From Clostridia bacterium (GTDB taxonomy: Bacteria; Bacillota_A; Clostridia; TANB77; CAG-508): a DNA stretch of 21,663 nt. Under the pieces are notes generated by a model, which worked only from the letters and a program-made list of their open reading frames with translations, was not told the origin of the DNA and did not search any database. Position numbers and translations under genes: made by a program. Positions 1-9,161 of this stretch are shown in pieces (position 1 is the stretch's first letter; each line of letters starts with the position of its first letter). The stretch covers positions 1 to 21,663 of the forward strand of contig JAAVZD010000007.1 in assembly GCA_022791475.1 (NCBI GenBank), in the 5' to 3' direction.

Positions 1-340
1 TAAGCTATACTTTTTACATTATATTTTATTCTTTACTATATTTTGTATTTATATGTATGGTTAAATAATATATAATATATTCGAAGTTAAGATTATATTT
101 ATATAATACATGGTTGTTATTAGTCCTATAAGGATGAATATGGCTATTACGTATGTATTTATAGTCGAGCAACTGATTAATATTTGTGGTTTATTGCTTA
201 TTTATATAGTAATGTATATTAGGTGAAAAAATTATGAATATTAGTTTTAGCTGAAAGTTAATATTAGCTTTATCTGATAAATGCATGTAAGAGATTTTAC
301 TCTTACATGCATTTAATTAAATATTCATAGAAAATTATTC
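1..340. other. Left-edge non-coding stretch with one hairpin
   Basis: I see no supportable gene in this very AT-rich stretch; open frames on both strands are short. The only clear structure is a perfect 15-bp inverted repeat, 279-293 against 300-314, with a 6-nt loop. It lies just past the stop of the leftward gene at 341. It could stop transcription of that gene, but the T-run after it on the minus strand is poor. Confidence 0.5.
279..314 (-). terminator. Possible terminator of the gene at 341-736
   Basis: Perfect 15-bp stem (AAATGCATGTAAGAG and its complement) with a 6-nt loop, 27 bases beyond the stop codon of the leftward gene. The tract that follows on the minus strand is only ATTTATC-like, so this is a weak intrinsic terminator or a simple palindrome. 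Confidence 0.35.
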
Positions 341-736
341 CTATACTCTCTTTTTAAATTTCAATAATGCAATAGAAATATATTTTGGAAATGCTCTAAT
401 ATTATAATTTATATCTATATCTTCTATCTTATTTTTATATCTCATTTGATCTAATAAATATAAATTATTATTAACATTTCTCCATACTAGTATTATACTC
501 TCATTTAGAGAATCATATCCATATACACTTAATCCGTCCTTGTTTATATATTCTATTATATTAATTCCTCTTATAGGGATTATATTTTTAGATCGTATAT
601 TTTTGGGACGCATTGCTTTTATTTTTTGATAAGTCTCCCTGTCAAAAATAATAGCTCTTTTTTCATTTTGAATACATACTTTTATAATGCTCTCTTTAAT
701 GTTTTCTAAACCTTCCAATTTTTTAATAATACTCAT
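341..736 (-). CDS. Hypothetical protein, 131 aa, downstream of gyrB
   Basis: I do not recognise this protein. It is 131 residues with no obvious membrane segment or signal peptide, and it is rich in Ile, Asn and Lys. A basic central stretch (IKAMRPKNIRSKNI, about residues 39-52) is followed by alternating short hydrophobic stretches that look like beta strands (for example SIILVWRNVNNNLYLLDQM). The start is well supported: an AAGGAGG ribosome site lies seven bases before the ATG. It sits about 120 bases past gyrB on the same strand but is separated by a good terminator at 796-841, so it is probably transcribed on its own. Many Firmicutes have gyrA here; this is not GyrA. Real gene likely, function unknown. 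Confidence 0.65.
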   Translation of the reverse strand: MSIIKKLEGLENIKESIIKVCIQNEKRAIIFDRETYQKIKAMRPKNIRSKNIIPIRGINIIEYINKDGLSVYGYDSLNESIILVWRNVNNNLYLLDQMRYKNKIEDIDINYNIRAFPKYISIALLKFKKRV

Positions 737-795
737 TTTGTTTCCTCCTTATTGTTTTAAAAAATTTTCAAGTTACATCTATTCATTATTATATA

Positions 796-841
796 AAACA
801 AAAAATGTTATGTATATTTTATCACAATATACATAACATTT
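796..841 (-). terminator. Intrinsic terminator after gyrB
   Basis: Stem AAATGTTATGTATATT (803-818) pairs with 826-841 around a 7-nt loop. On the minus strand the hairpin is followed by a T-rich run (complement of 796-802). It begins 18 bases past the gyrB stop. Confidence 0.75.
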
Positions 842-858
842 CAATATAAAAGTCTTAT

Positions 859-2877
<2,019 letters not shown>

Positions 2878-2903
2878 GTATTTTTTATAATTTTGTTATT
2901 TAT

Positions 2904-2942
2904 GTAGAAGGCAATTATTGCAATTCATAGCCTTTTTTCTAC
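2904..2942. repeat. Palindromic hairpin between gyrB and the folded element
   Basis: GTAGAAGGC at 2904-2912 pairs with GCC-TTTTTT-CTAC at 2930-2942, with four unpaired T's in the right arm. On the plus strand the right arm holds a T6 run, so it could act as a weak terminator in that direction. No protein-coding content is seen here. Confidence 0.4.
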
Positions 2943-2953
2943 ACTAGCGCGAA

Positions 2954-3062
2954 GGGGTTAATATATTTTATTTTTGTAATGAAGACTTAGGCAGCCCATT
3001 GAGGCGGGGGAATACCCCTTGTCTTGGAGGGCGAAATGGAAAAAATAAAATATATTAATCCC
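2954..3062. ncRNA. GC-rich structured RNA-like element with a 22-bp stem, class unassigned
   Basis: Arms 2954-2975 and 3041-3062 are complementary over 22 bp with one G-U pair (plus-strand reading); 18 of these are the exact AT run TTAATATATTTTATTTTT. The 65-nt interior is far more GC-rich than its surroundings. It holds an inner helix AAGAC/GTCTT (2982-2986 with 3021-3025), a hairpin GGGG-AATA-CCCC (3007-3018), and a possible long-range pairing GCCC (2994-2997) with GGGC (3029-3032). The order TAATG, helix, CCC, helix, GGAGGG loosely recalls a twister ribozyme, but I could not place all its conserved parts. Strand is undetermined. It could be a non-coding RNA, a cis-regulatory leader between recF and gyrB, or a small mobile palindrome. 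Confidence 0.45.
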
Positions 3063-3116
3063 TGGGAGCGGACTTTAATAGCGATACATCTCAACTATCT
3101 ATTAATAATTCCACAT

Positions 3117-4193
3117 CTATTCATTATTCTCTATTTTTCCATTTACAACATTAAATTTTTTATACTCCAAATTATCAATATCTATCTTATCTGTACAAGT
3201 TATAATAACCTGTGTATTCTCAATATTTTCTAAAAAATTCTTTCTTCTTTTTTCATCTAATTCAGACATGAAGTCATCTAACAATAAAATTGGATACTCC
3301 CCTATTTCATCATATATTACTTGAAGTTCTGATATTTTTAATGATAATACTACCGTTCTATTTTGGCCTTGTGAGCCATACACATTTACTAATTGGTTAT
3401 TTATATAAACAAAAAAATCATCTCTATGTATACCTTTTGTAGTAAAACCTTTTATTATATCTAATTTTCTTCTTGATTTTAATAATTCTATATATTCTTC
3501 TTTTTTAGCACAATTAGAAATATATTCTACTTTTATTTCTTCTTTTTCATTAGTTATATTTTTATGTATCTTATTTATTTTGTCTTTTATTTTTTCTATA
3601 AATTCATTTCTATAAATATATATTTTTTCTCCATACTCTGCTAGTTTTTCATCCCATATATCTAACAATTCTTCACATTTATTATTTTCTTTTATTTGTT
3701 TTAAATAATTATTTCTTTGTTCTAATGTTTTATTATACATATTTAATATATGAATATAATTTGGTCTTAATTGTCCTATCATAATATCTAAAAAACGTCT
3801 TCTTTTTTGAGGTCCATCTCTTAATATATTTATATCATCTGGAGTAAAAATAACTGTATTTATATTTCCTAATAATTCACTTAATTTTTTTATTTTTATT
3901 CCATTTGTATAAATTGACTTTTTATTATTCAAATCAATTTTTATTTTACCATCTCTATCGCTTTTTTCGTATTCAATATATACTGAAGCAATATCTTTAT
4001 TAAATTTAATTAATTCACTTTCTTTATTAGTTCTAAAAGATTTTCCAATAGAACATAAAAATATAGCTTCAATTATATTTGTTTTACCTTGTGCATTATC
4101 TCCATAAAAAATATTTATATTTGGACCTAATGTTATTTCTTCTTCTTCTTCATAGTTTCTGAAATTTTTTAGTTTTATTTTGTTAATATACAT
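3117..4193 (-). CDS. recF: DNA replication and repair protein RecF
   Basis: RecF is an SMC-like ATPase that helps load RecA at gapped DNA. Walker A is FYGDNAQGKTNIIEA (about residues 29-43), the signature motif is YGSQGQNRTVVLSLKISE, and Walker B is PILLLDDFMSELDE. The length of 358 aa is normal, and the N-terminus MYINKIKLKNFRNY fits the family. The ATG at 4193 has no Shine-Dalgarno sequence: the bases just upstream belong to a repeat rich in CTTCTAACCTCC-like runs. It may therefore rely on a leaderless or structure-poor start, or be weakly translated. It lies downstream of dnaN in the classical dnaA-dnaN-recF-gyrB order, but the small S4-domain gene (rlbA/yaaA) usually between dnaN and recF is absent. 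Confidence 0.95.
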   Translation of the reverse strand: MYINKIKLKNFRNYEEEEEITLGPNINIFYGDNAQGKTNIIEAIFLCSIGKSFRTNKESELIKFNKDIASVYIEYEKSDRDGKIKIDLNNKKSIYTNGIKIKKLSELLGNINTVIFTPDDINILRDGPQKRRRFLDIMIGQLRPNYIHILNMYNKTLEQRNNYLKQIKENNKCEELLDIWDEKLAEYGEKIYIYRNEFIEKIKDKINKIHKNITNEKEEIKVEYISNCAKKEEYIELLKSRRKLDIIKGFTTKGIHRDDFFVYINNQLVNVYGSQGQNRTVVLSLKISELQVIYDEIGEYPILLLDDFMSELDEKRRKNFLENIENTQVIITCTDKIDIDNLEYKKFNVVNGKIENNE

Positions 4194-4199
4194 ATTTTT

Positions 4200-4341
4200 G
4201 AGGTTGGAGGTTAGAAGTTGGAAGTTAGAAGTTTAAAATTATAATAAAAACATTATATTTATTCACATATAATTAATATTTTTATTTCTTATTTTCTAAC
4301 TTCTGACCTCTGACTTCTGACTTCTGTCTTCTCTTCCTCCC
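4200..4341. repeat. Repeat with opposed GAAGTTAGAAG-type arms between dnaN and recF
   Basis: The left arm (about 4203-4232) is built of GAGGTTGGAGGTTAGAAG-like units. The right arm (about 4294-4333) is built of the complementary CTTCTGACTTCTGACC units. Around 60 bp of AT-rich sequence lies between them. The arms can pair imperfectly into a long hairpin. A shorter hairpin of the same kind occurs at 17187-17213 between the tRNA genes. It occupies the whole dnaN-recF gap and removes the usual ribosome site of recF. Confidence 0.7.
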
Positions 4342-4350
4342 CTCTTTTTA

Positions 4351-5466
4351 TTAATCTTTAAGTCTTATTGGTAAAATCATATATATATAATCACCTTCAT
4401 CAACTGGTCTTATTATACATGGTGAAATACTTGTTCCAAAATCTACATATATTTCTTCATCATCAATTGCACGAAGTGCATCTAAGAAATATTTTGGGTT
4501 GAAACCTGCTTCTAAATTTTGTCCTTCTGTTGAAACATACATTTCTTCTTTCGCATCTCCTGTTTGGTTTGTACAAGAAATTGTTACTTTTCCTATATCT
4601 ACTAAAACTTTTACAGGATATTTCTTTTCTTTTTCTATACTTGATGATGATATTAAACTAATTCTTTCAAAACAATTTTGAATATTACTTCTATTTACTC
4701 TTACTCTTGTTTCCCAATTCTCTGGTATTACACTTGAATAGTTTAAAAACTCTCCATCTAATAACCTTGTAACTAATTTACAGTTTTCCATTTCAAATAA
4801 TGCTTGGTTTTTAGCTACTCCTATTTTTATAGTATCAAATGAATCTAATATAATTTTATTAACTTCATTTAATGTTCTTCCTGGAATAACTGCTGTAAAA
4901 TCATTACTATTATTTTGTAAAAATTTAGATTTCCATGCTAATCTAAAACCATCTACTGCAACTACATTTAATTTATTATTTTTAATTTCAAATAAACATC
5001 CAGTAAATATTGGTCTATTTTCTTCTGTACTTACTGCAAATATTGTTTTTCTTATCATTTCTTTTAATGAATTTTGTTCTATTTCTATTGAATTTTCAAT
5101 ATTTATTTGTGGAAGTTCTGGAAATTCATCTGGATTCATTGTTGCTAATTTATATAAAGAACCTTCACATTCTATTACTAATAAGTTTTGACCATTTAAT
5201 GAAATATTAATATCAGTATCTGGAAGTTTTCTTATAATTTCACTAAACATTATAGCATTTACTACTGTTGCACCTTGTTCTTGTACATCTGCATCTATTA
5301 CATATTCTATTCCTATTTCTAAATCATAGGTTGTTAATTTTACTTCTTTATCATTAGTTTGAATTAGTATACCTTCTAATATAGGCATTGTTGTTTTTGA
5401 AGCTACGGCTTTTGTTACGGAATTAATAGCTTTAATAATTTTTTCTTTCTCACAAACAATTTTCAT
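4351..5466 (-). CDS. dnaN: DNA polymerase III beta subunit (sliding clamp)
   Basis: DnaN forms the ring that tethers DNA polymerase to DNA. The protein spans the full three-domain fold at about 371 aa. Family features include MKIVCEKEKIIKAINSVTKAVASKTTMPILEG at the N-terminus (split here as the opening MKIVCEKEK and later TMPILEG), ENRPIFTGCLFEI, VDGFRLAW in the middle domain, and a C-terminal YIYMILPIRLKD close to the usual MPMRL ending. I start at ATG 5466, 11 bases after GGAG; an in-frame TTG at 5472, five bases after GGAG, would add two residues and is a fair alternative. The gene follows dnaA across the origin unwinding region and is probably co-transcribed with recF. Confidence 0.96.
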   Translation of the reverse strand: MKIVCEKEKIIKAINSVTKAVASKTTMPILEGILIQTNDKEVKLTTYDLEIGIEYVIDADVQEQGATVVNAIMFSEIIRKLPDTDINISLNGQNLLVIECEGSLYKLATMNPDEFPELPQINIENSIEIEQNSLKEMIRKTIFAVSTEENRPIFTGCLFEIKNNKLNVVAVDGFRLAWKSKFLQNNSNDFTAVIPGRTLNEVNKIILDSFDTIKIGVAKNQALFEMENCKLVTRLLDGEFLNYSSVIPENWETRVRVNRSNIQNCFERISLISSSSIEKEKKYPVKVLVDIGKVTISCTNQTGDAKEEMYVSTEGQNLEAGFNPKYFLDALRAIDDEEIYVDFGTSISPCIIRPVDEGDYIYMILPIRLKD

Positions 5467-5791
5467 TTTCAATCAAACTCCTTTTATATATTAAATAATT
5501 TTAGTAGTAGTAGTAGTAGGTGTTGTGGATTATGTGGATAACTATGTTAATAGCTTATATGCCTAACTTTTTTCATGTTTATAATTTCGTGGATAAGTTT
5601 TAAAATTATAAACATCTAAAAAATTTAATTGTGTAAAATTGATTTATTAACACGTTATATACACAAAATTAACACTTACTTGTGGATATCTAACGTGGCT
5701 CTTCCGTAAGAAGAATTACGTTTTTATTTTACAAACAATATTTTCAGCAAACAAGAATTTTAAAAAAGTTTAAAATTTGTTTATATAGAAA
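5467..5791. other. dnaA-dnaN intergenic origin region
   Basis: There is no gene here. Besides the trio element it holds two more DnaA-box-like sites in the same orientation, CGTGGATAA (5588-5596) and TGTGGATAT (5681-5689), in a very AT-rich background. The dnaN ribosome site (GGAG) lies about 5477-5480. A short CGTAA/TTACG hairpin near 5705-5720 has its T-run on the plus strand, so it does not look like a dnaA terminator. Confidence 0.7.
5502..5541. other. oriC unwinding element: six TAG trios beside two DnaA boxes
   Basis: Six uninterrupted TAG triplets (5502-5519) are followed by a short GC-containing spacer and two abutting DnaA-box-like 9-mers, TGTGGATTA (5524-5532) and TGTGGATAA (5533-5541). 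Read in the dnaA-to-dnaN direction this is boxes, GC step, then CTA repeats and an AT-rich run. That is the order known for the Bacillus subtilis basal unwinding system, where DnaA loads onto trios of one strand. This points to initial strand opening on the dnaN side. Confidence 0.8.
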
Positions 5792-7127
5792 CTATTTATC
5801 TGCAAGTAATATGTTTTTAACACTATCCACAATTAACTTTGTATTTTTATTTTCTTTTATTTCCTTCTCTATTTTATTACAAGCATGAAGTACAGTTGTA
5901 TGATCTCTATTTCCAAAATCTTTACCTATTTGAGGAAGTGAAAGTTGAGGAACACTTCTACACAAATACATAGCAATTTGTCTAGGAAATACTACATCAT
6001 TAGAACGTTTAATACCAACTAAATCCTTAGGGTCAATATTAAAATATTTTGCAACTGTTTCTTGTATATAAGCTGATGAAATAACTTTATCTTTAGAAGA
6101 AACAATTTCATTTATTGCCCACTCTGCCATTTCCATAGTAATAGGACTATTTATTAAAGATGCTCTTGCTATTAATTTATTTAAGGCTCCTTCTAATTCT
6201 CTAATATTAGTATCTATTCTATTTGCAATATTGGATAAAATCATATCATCTATAATAATATTATCTATTTGAGCTTTTTTTCTAAGTATTGCAAGACGTG
6301 TTTCATAATCTGCATTAGAAATATCAGCAATTAGTCCCCATTCAAATCTAGATTTTAATCTATCTTCTAATAAAGGAATATCTTTTGGTGGTCTATCACT
6401 AGATAATATAATTTGCTTTCCACTTTCATGAAGTGTATTAAAAGTATGGAAAAATTCTTCTTGAATTCTTTCCTTTCCAGCAATAAATTGAATATCATCA
6501 ATTAATAAAACATCAATATTCCTATATTTATTTCTAAATTGTTCCATCTTGTTATCTTTAATACCATTAATTAATTGATTTGTGAATTTTTCAGAAGTAA
6601 CATATAAAATGTTTGCATTTCTATTATTTCTTAAAATTTCGTTACCAATTGCATGCATTAAGTGAGTTTTACCAAGTCCAACTCCACCATATATAAAAAG
6701 TGGATTATAAGATGTTGCTGGTGCTTCTGCAACTGCCAAAGATGCAGCATGTGCAAAACGGTTATTATTTCCTACAACAAATGAATCAAAAGTATATTTT
6801 GGGTTTAGTGTTTCATTTGAATAAGTAATACCAGTATTATTATTTAAGTTTCTTTGAAAAATTTCATTTCCTTTATCTTCAGCAGAAACTATTGTTACAC
6901 TACATTCTTTATTAGTTAAAAATTTGAAAGTATTAACTAATAACTCGTGGTATTTTGAATCTAAATAATCTTTCTTAAAATTAGTTTGAGTAATAAGAAC
7001 GATATTTCCGTGAGTTCATACTTTCAATTTCTAAATCTTTTATCCAAGTATCAAAAGAAATACTAGTAGTTTCTTCTCTTAGTAACTCTTTAGCTTTTGT
7101 AAGAATTTCATTTAATTCTTGCTCCAA
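5792..7127 (-). CDS. dnaA: Replication initiator DnaA, in two frames (+1 shift at CGG)
   Basis: DnaA binds DnaA boxes and opens the origin. After the frame break, domain III shows Walker A GGVGLGKTH, Walker B VLLIDDIQFIAGKE and the sensor region ILSSDRPPKDI. Domain IV ends with FPRQIAMYLCRS and the DNA-contact motif DHTTVLHACNKIE. Domain I runs MEQELNEILTKAKELL to SFDTWIKDLEIESMNS before the break. I chose TTG 7127: GGAAGGA lies 11 bases upstream, and it places SFDTW at residues 24-28, as in B. subtilis DnaA. The frame shifts after Ser39 (TCA), where CGG begins. The unshifted product would be only 48 aa; skipping one base gives 444 aa, the normal length. An out-of-frame ATG at 7147 opens a five-codon frame ending just before the TTG. 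Confidence 0.95.
7007..7013 (-). other. +1 frameshift site in dnaA (TCA C GGA)
   Basis: The coding strand reads AAC TCA CGG AAA in the incoming frame and stops at TAA (6981-6983) after eight further codons. DnaA resumes as TCA (skip C) GGA AAT ATC GTT, giving GNIVLITQTNFKKDYLDSKY, which matches domain I of DnaA. The extra base (plus-strand G at 7010) is in the same place relative to GGA as in gyrB. Confidence 0.85.
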
Positions 7128-7188
7128 ATTTAATTCAGTCCTTCCATATTTTTAGGTTATAGAAAATAATATTTTTTTAAGAATAAAG

Positions 7189-7220
7189 TTATCCACAAAA
7201 CTATCCACAAGTGTGAATAA
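7189..7220. promoter_or_regulatory. DnaA box cluster upstream of dnaA
   Basis: TTATCCACA (7189-7197, perfect), CTATCCACA (7201-7209, one mismatch) and an opposed TGTGAATAA (7212-7220, one mismatch) are packed in 32 bases. They lie between the predicted dnaA promoter and the dnaA start. With the cluster beyond dnaA this makes a two-part origin, and it is well placed for dnaA autoregulation. Confidence 0.75.
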
Positions 7221-7284
7221 TTACGCAAATAATAACTTTAGGACTTTAATGCTAAAAAAAATACATTTTTCCCTATTTTTTACT

Positions 7285-7313
7285 ATAATATATAAATTAT
7301 TTAAAATAGTCAA
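7285..7313 (-). promoter_or_regulatory. Predicted dnaA promoter
   Basis: On the minus strand, TTGACT (complement of 7308-7313), a 17-base spacer and TATTAT (complement of 7285-7290) make a good sigma-A promoter. The leader of roughly 150 bases contains the DnaA box cluster. Confidence 0.65.
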
Positions 7314-7350
7314 GAAAAATAAAAAAAATTATTAAATTTAAAGCTTACTA

Positions 7351-7379
7351 TTGACATAAGCAAAATTTTACTATATAAT
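7351..7379 (+). promoter_or_regulatory. Predicted rpmH operon promoter
   Basis: Consensus TTGACA (7351-7356), a 17-base spacer and consensus TATAAT (7374-7379). The leader to rpmH is about 75 bases. It is divergent from the dnaA promoter, as in other Firmicutes. Confidence 0.85.
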
Positions 7380-7460
7380 AAGAAAGCTTATTTAAGAAAA
7401 ATATAAAAATTAAAGAAATATATCCGATTACGGTATTAATAAATACAGGAGGTGCTAAAA

Positions 7461-7595
7461 ATGAAAAGAACTTATCAACCAAAAAAGAGACAAACACAAA
7501 AAGAACATGGTTTTATGAAAAGAATGAAAACTAAAGCAGGAAGAAATGTATTAAAAGCAAGACGTGCAAAAGGAAGAAATAAAATTAGTGCATAA
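7461..7595 (+). CDS. rpmH: Large ribosomal subunit protein bL34
   Basis: L34 is a small basic protein of the 50S subunit. The 44-residue product starts [20 protein letters not shown], has the family's [24 protein letters not shown] core and ends KISA. The length is typical. An AGGAGG ribosome site lies eight bases before the ATG. It is the first gene of the operon and is followed by a hairpin with a T-run that probably lets only part of transcription continue into rnpA. Confidence 0.97.
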   Translation: MKRTYQPKKRQTQKEHGFMKRMKTKAGRNVLKARRAKGRNKISA

Positions 7596-7601
7596 TAATG
7601 T

Positions 7602-7633
7602 GGCCACGTATATTTAAGTATGTGGTCTTTTTT
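7602..7633 (+). terminator. Attenuator-type terminator after rpmH
   Basis: GGCCACGTA pairs, with two G-U pairs, with TATGTGGTC around a short AT loop, followed by six T's. It lies seven bases past the rpmH stop and before rnpA. This is consistent with making more L34 than RNase P protein. Confidence 0.7.
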
Positions 7634-7680
7634 ATTAAATAGTAAATCTATTTAATTATCCTTTTGTTATAGGAGGATTA

Positions 7681-8019
7681 ATGAGAAAGATTGATACTTT
7701 AAAAAAGAATTATGAATTTAAAAATGTAATAAATAGAGGCAAATTTTATAGAGGCAAATATGTTACAATTTATATTACTAAAAATAAAGAAGAAAAAAAT
7801 AAAATAGGTATTGCAATAAGTAAAAAATTGGCAAAAGCAAATAAAAGAAATCGTTTAAAAAGGCTTATAAGAGAAAGTTATTATTTAAAAAAAGATGAAT
7901 TAGAAAAAGGCCATAACATAGTGTTTATTTGGAATAGACAAGCAGATATATTAAATAATAATTTTAAAAATGTAAGTAAAGATATATTAAAACTTTTTGA
8001 AAAAGCAGGATTAATATAA
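7681..8019 (+). CDS. rnpA: Ribonuclease P protein component
   Basis: RnpA is the protein partner of the RNase P RNA, which trims the 5' leader of tRNA precursors. The 112-aa basic protein begins MRKIDTLKKNYEFKNVINRG and carries the family motif KANKRNRLKRLIRESYY (about residues 51-67), the RNA-binding signature. The ribosome site AGGAGG lies close to the ATG. Its stop overlaps the yidD start by one base (TAATG), suggesting coupled translation. Confidence 0.96.
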   Translation: MRKIDTLKKNYEFKNVINRGKFYRGKYVTIYITKNKEEKNKIGIAISKKLAKANKRNRLKRLIRESYYLKKDELEKGHNIVFIWNRQADILNNNFKNVSKDILKLFEKAGLI

Positions 8020-8237
8020 TGAAAAAAATATTAATTTTTTTTATAAAAATATATAAAAAAACGTTTTCGCCTATTTTAGAGACTTTAGGTATTAGATGTA
8101 AATATTATCCAAGTTGCTCAGAATATACAAAACAAGCAATAGAAAAATATGGATGTGTACAAGGATGTTTCTTAGGAATAAAAAGAATTTTAAAGTGTAA
8201 TCCATTTAGTAAAGGTGGATATGATCCTTTAAAATAA
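8019..8237 (+). CDS. yidD: Membrane protein insertion efficiency factor YidD
   Basis: YidD is a small membrane-associated protein that helps YidC insert proteins. The 72-aa sequence shows a hydrophobic amphipathic N-terminus (ILIFFIKIYKKTFSPIL), the CKYYPSCSEY motif with its conserved cysteines, and FLGIKRILKCNPFSKGGYDP. The length is normal. It overlaps the rnpA stop by one base and ends 18 bases before the yidC start I chose. Confidence 0.95.
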   Translation: MKKILIFFIKIYKKTFSPILETLGIRCKYYPSCSEYTKQAIEKYGCVQGCFLGIKRILKCNPFSKGGYDPLK

Positions 8238-8255
8238 TTGAAAGGAATGAAAAAA

Positions 8256-9161
8256 ATGGGATTTATATCTGAATTATTCGGTTATGTGTTAAATGCTTTA
8301 TATAATTTATTTACTAATTATGGTATAGCAATTATTATATTTTCTGTTTTATTAAGAATTATATTAATACCAATAACAATAAAACAACAAAAAACAATGA
8401 AAAAATCTAATAAAATGCAAGAAGAAATGAAGCAAATACAATTTAAATATAAAAACAATCCAGAAAAATTGAATCAAGAAACAATGGATTTATATAAAAG
8501 AGAAAAATTTAATCCGTTTAGTGGATGTTTAAGTGCTATTCTACAATTAGTAATAATATTAGCTGTATTTTGGCTTGTAAGTCAACCACTTACATATATG
8601 AAAAAAGTACAAAATTCTGAAATTTATAATGAATATAAAACAAAAATAGAAGAAAGCAGTAACACTAAATCTTCTTATAAAGAAATTGCTATAATTAATG
8701 CTGTAGAATCTGATTATAAACAAATAGAAGAACAGTTAAAACAAGAAAATATAGAAAATAGAGAAGAATTAGAACATAAAAAAGCTAAGTTAGAAGAATT
8801 AAGACTTAATATGGAATTTTTAGGTATAGATTTAAGTAAAGTTCCAACACAAAGCCTGCAAGACTTCCGAGTATATATAATTCCTGTATTATATGTTATA
8901 ACATCATTTATATCAATAAGAATGACGACAAAAATACAAACTTCAAAGAAAGAAAATGAAGAAAAATCAGAAGAAATGCAAAGTATGGAACAAATGAATA
9001 AGTCAATGTCATATATGATGCCTATAATGTCTATATCTATAGCTGTTATTGCACCATTAGGACTTGCTTTATATTGGCTTGTAAGTAATATATTAATGAT
9101 ATTAGAAAGAATTATAATAAACAAAATAATGAGTTCTAAGGAGGAAAAAGAAAATGTCTAA
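8256..9161 (+). CDS. yidC: Membrane protein insertase YidC/Oxa1 family
   Basis: YidC inserts proteins into the cell membrane, alone or with SecYEG. Segments include GIAIIIFSVLLRIILIPITI (first membrane helix with the conserved Arg), a charged cytoplasmic hairpin (MKKSNKMQEEMKQIQFKYK), LSAILQLVIILAVFWLVS, and C-terminal helices near IIPVLYVITSFI and SYMMPIMSISIAVIAPLGLALYW. No lipobox cysteine is seen at the N-terminus, unlike B. subtilis SpoIIIJ. A charged, coiled-coil-like loop of about 90 residues sits between the second and third hydrophobic segments and looks long. I chose ATG 8256 (AAGGA, nine-base spacing), 301 aa; TTG 8238 and ATG 8247 are in-frame alternatives. It overlaps jag by eight bases. 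Confidence 0.93.
   Translation: MGFISELFGYVLNALYNLFTNYGIAIIIFSVLLRIILIPITIKQQKTMKKSNKMQEEMKQIQFKYKNNPEKLNQETMDLYKREKFNPFSGCLSAILQLVIILAVFWLVSQPLTYMKKVQNSEIYNEYKTKIEESSNTKSSYKEIAIINAVESDYKQIEEQLKQENIENREELEHKKAKLEELRLNMEFLGIDLSKVPTQSLQDFRVYIIPVLYVITSFISIRMTTKIQTSKKENEEKSEEMQSMEQMNKSMSYMMPIMSISIAVIAPLGLALYWLVSNILMILERIIINKIMSSKEEKENV

Noticed and set aside
3024..3233. Plus-strand 69-codon frame starting in the folded element
   Set aside because: It reads through the inverted-repeat arm and the antisense of recF. The GGAGGGCG before its ATG is explained by the RNA-like fold.
5700..5725. CGTAA/TTACG hairpin with T-run as a dnaA terminator
   Set aside because: The T-run is on the plus strand, the wrong direction for dnaA, and the stem is only five bases.
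5823..5831. CTATCCACA as a further origin DnaA box
   Set aside because: It lies within the dnaA coding sequence near its 3' end, is a one-mismatch match, and is explained by the codons there.
7131..7147. ATG at 7147 as the dnaA start, implying another frameshift
   Set aside because: It opens only MEGLN before a stop and has no ribosome site. The TTG at 7127 has GGAAGGA upstream and gives the family's exact spacing to SFDTW.
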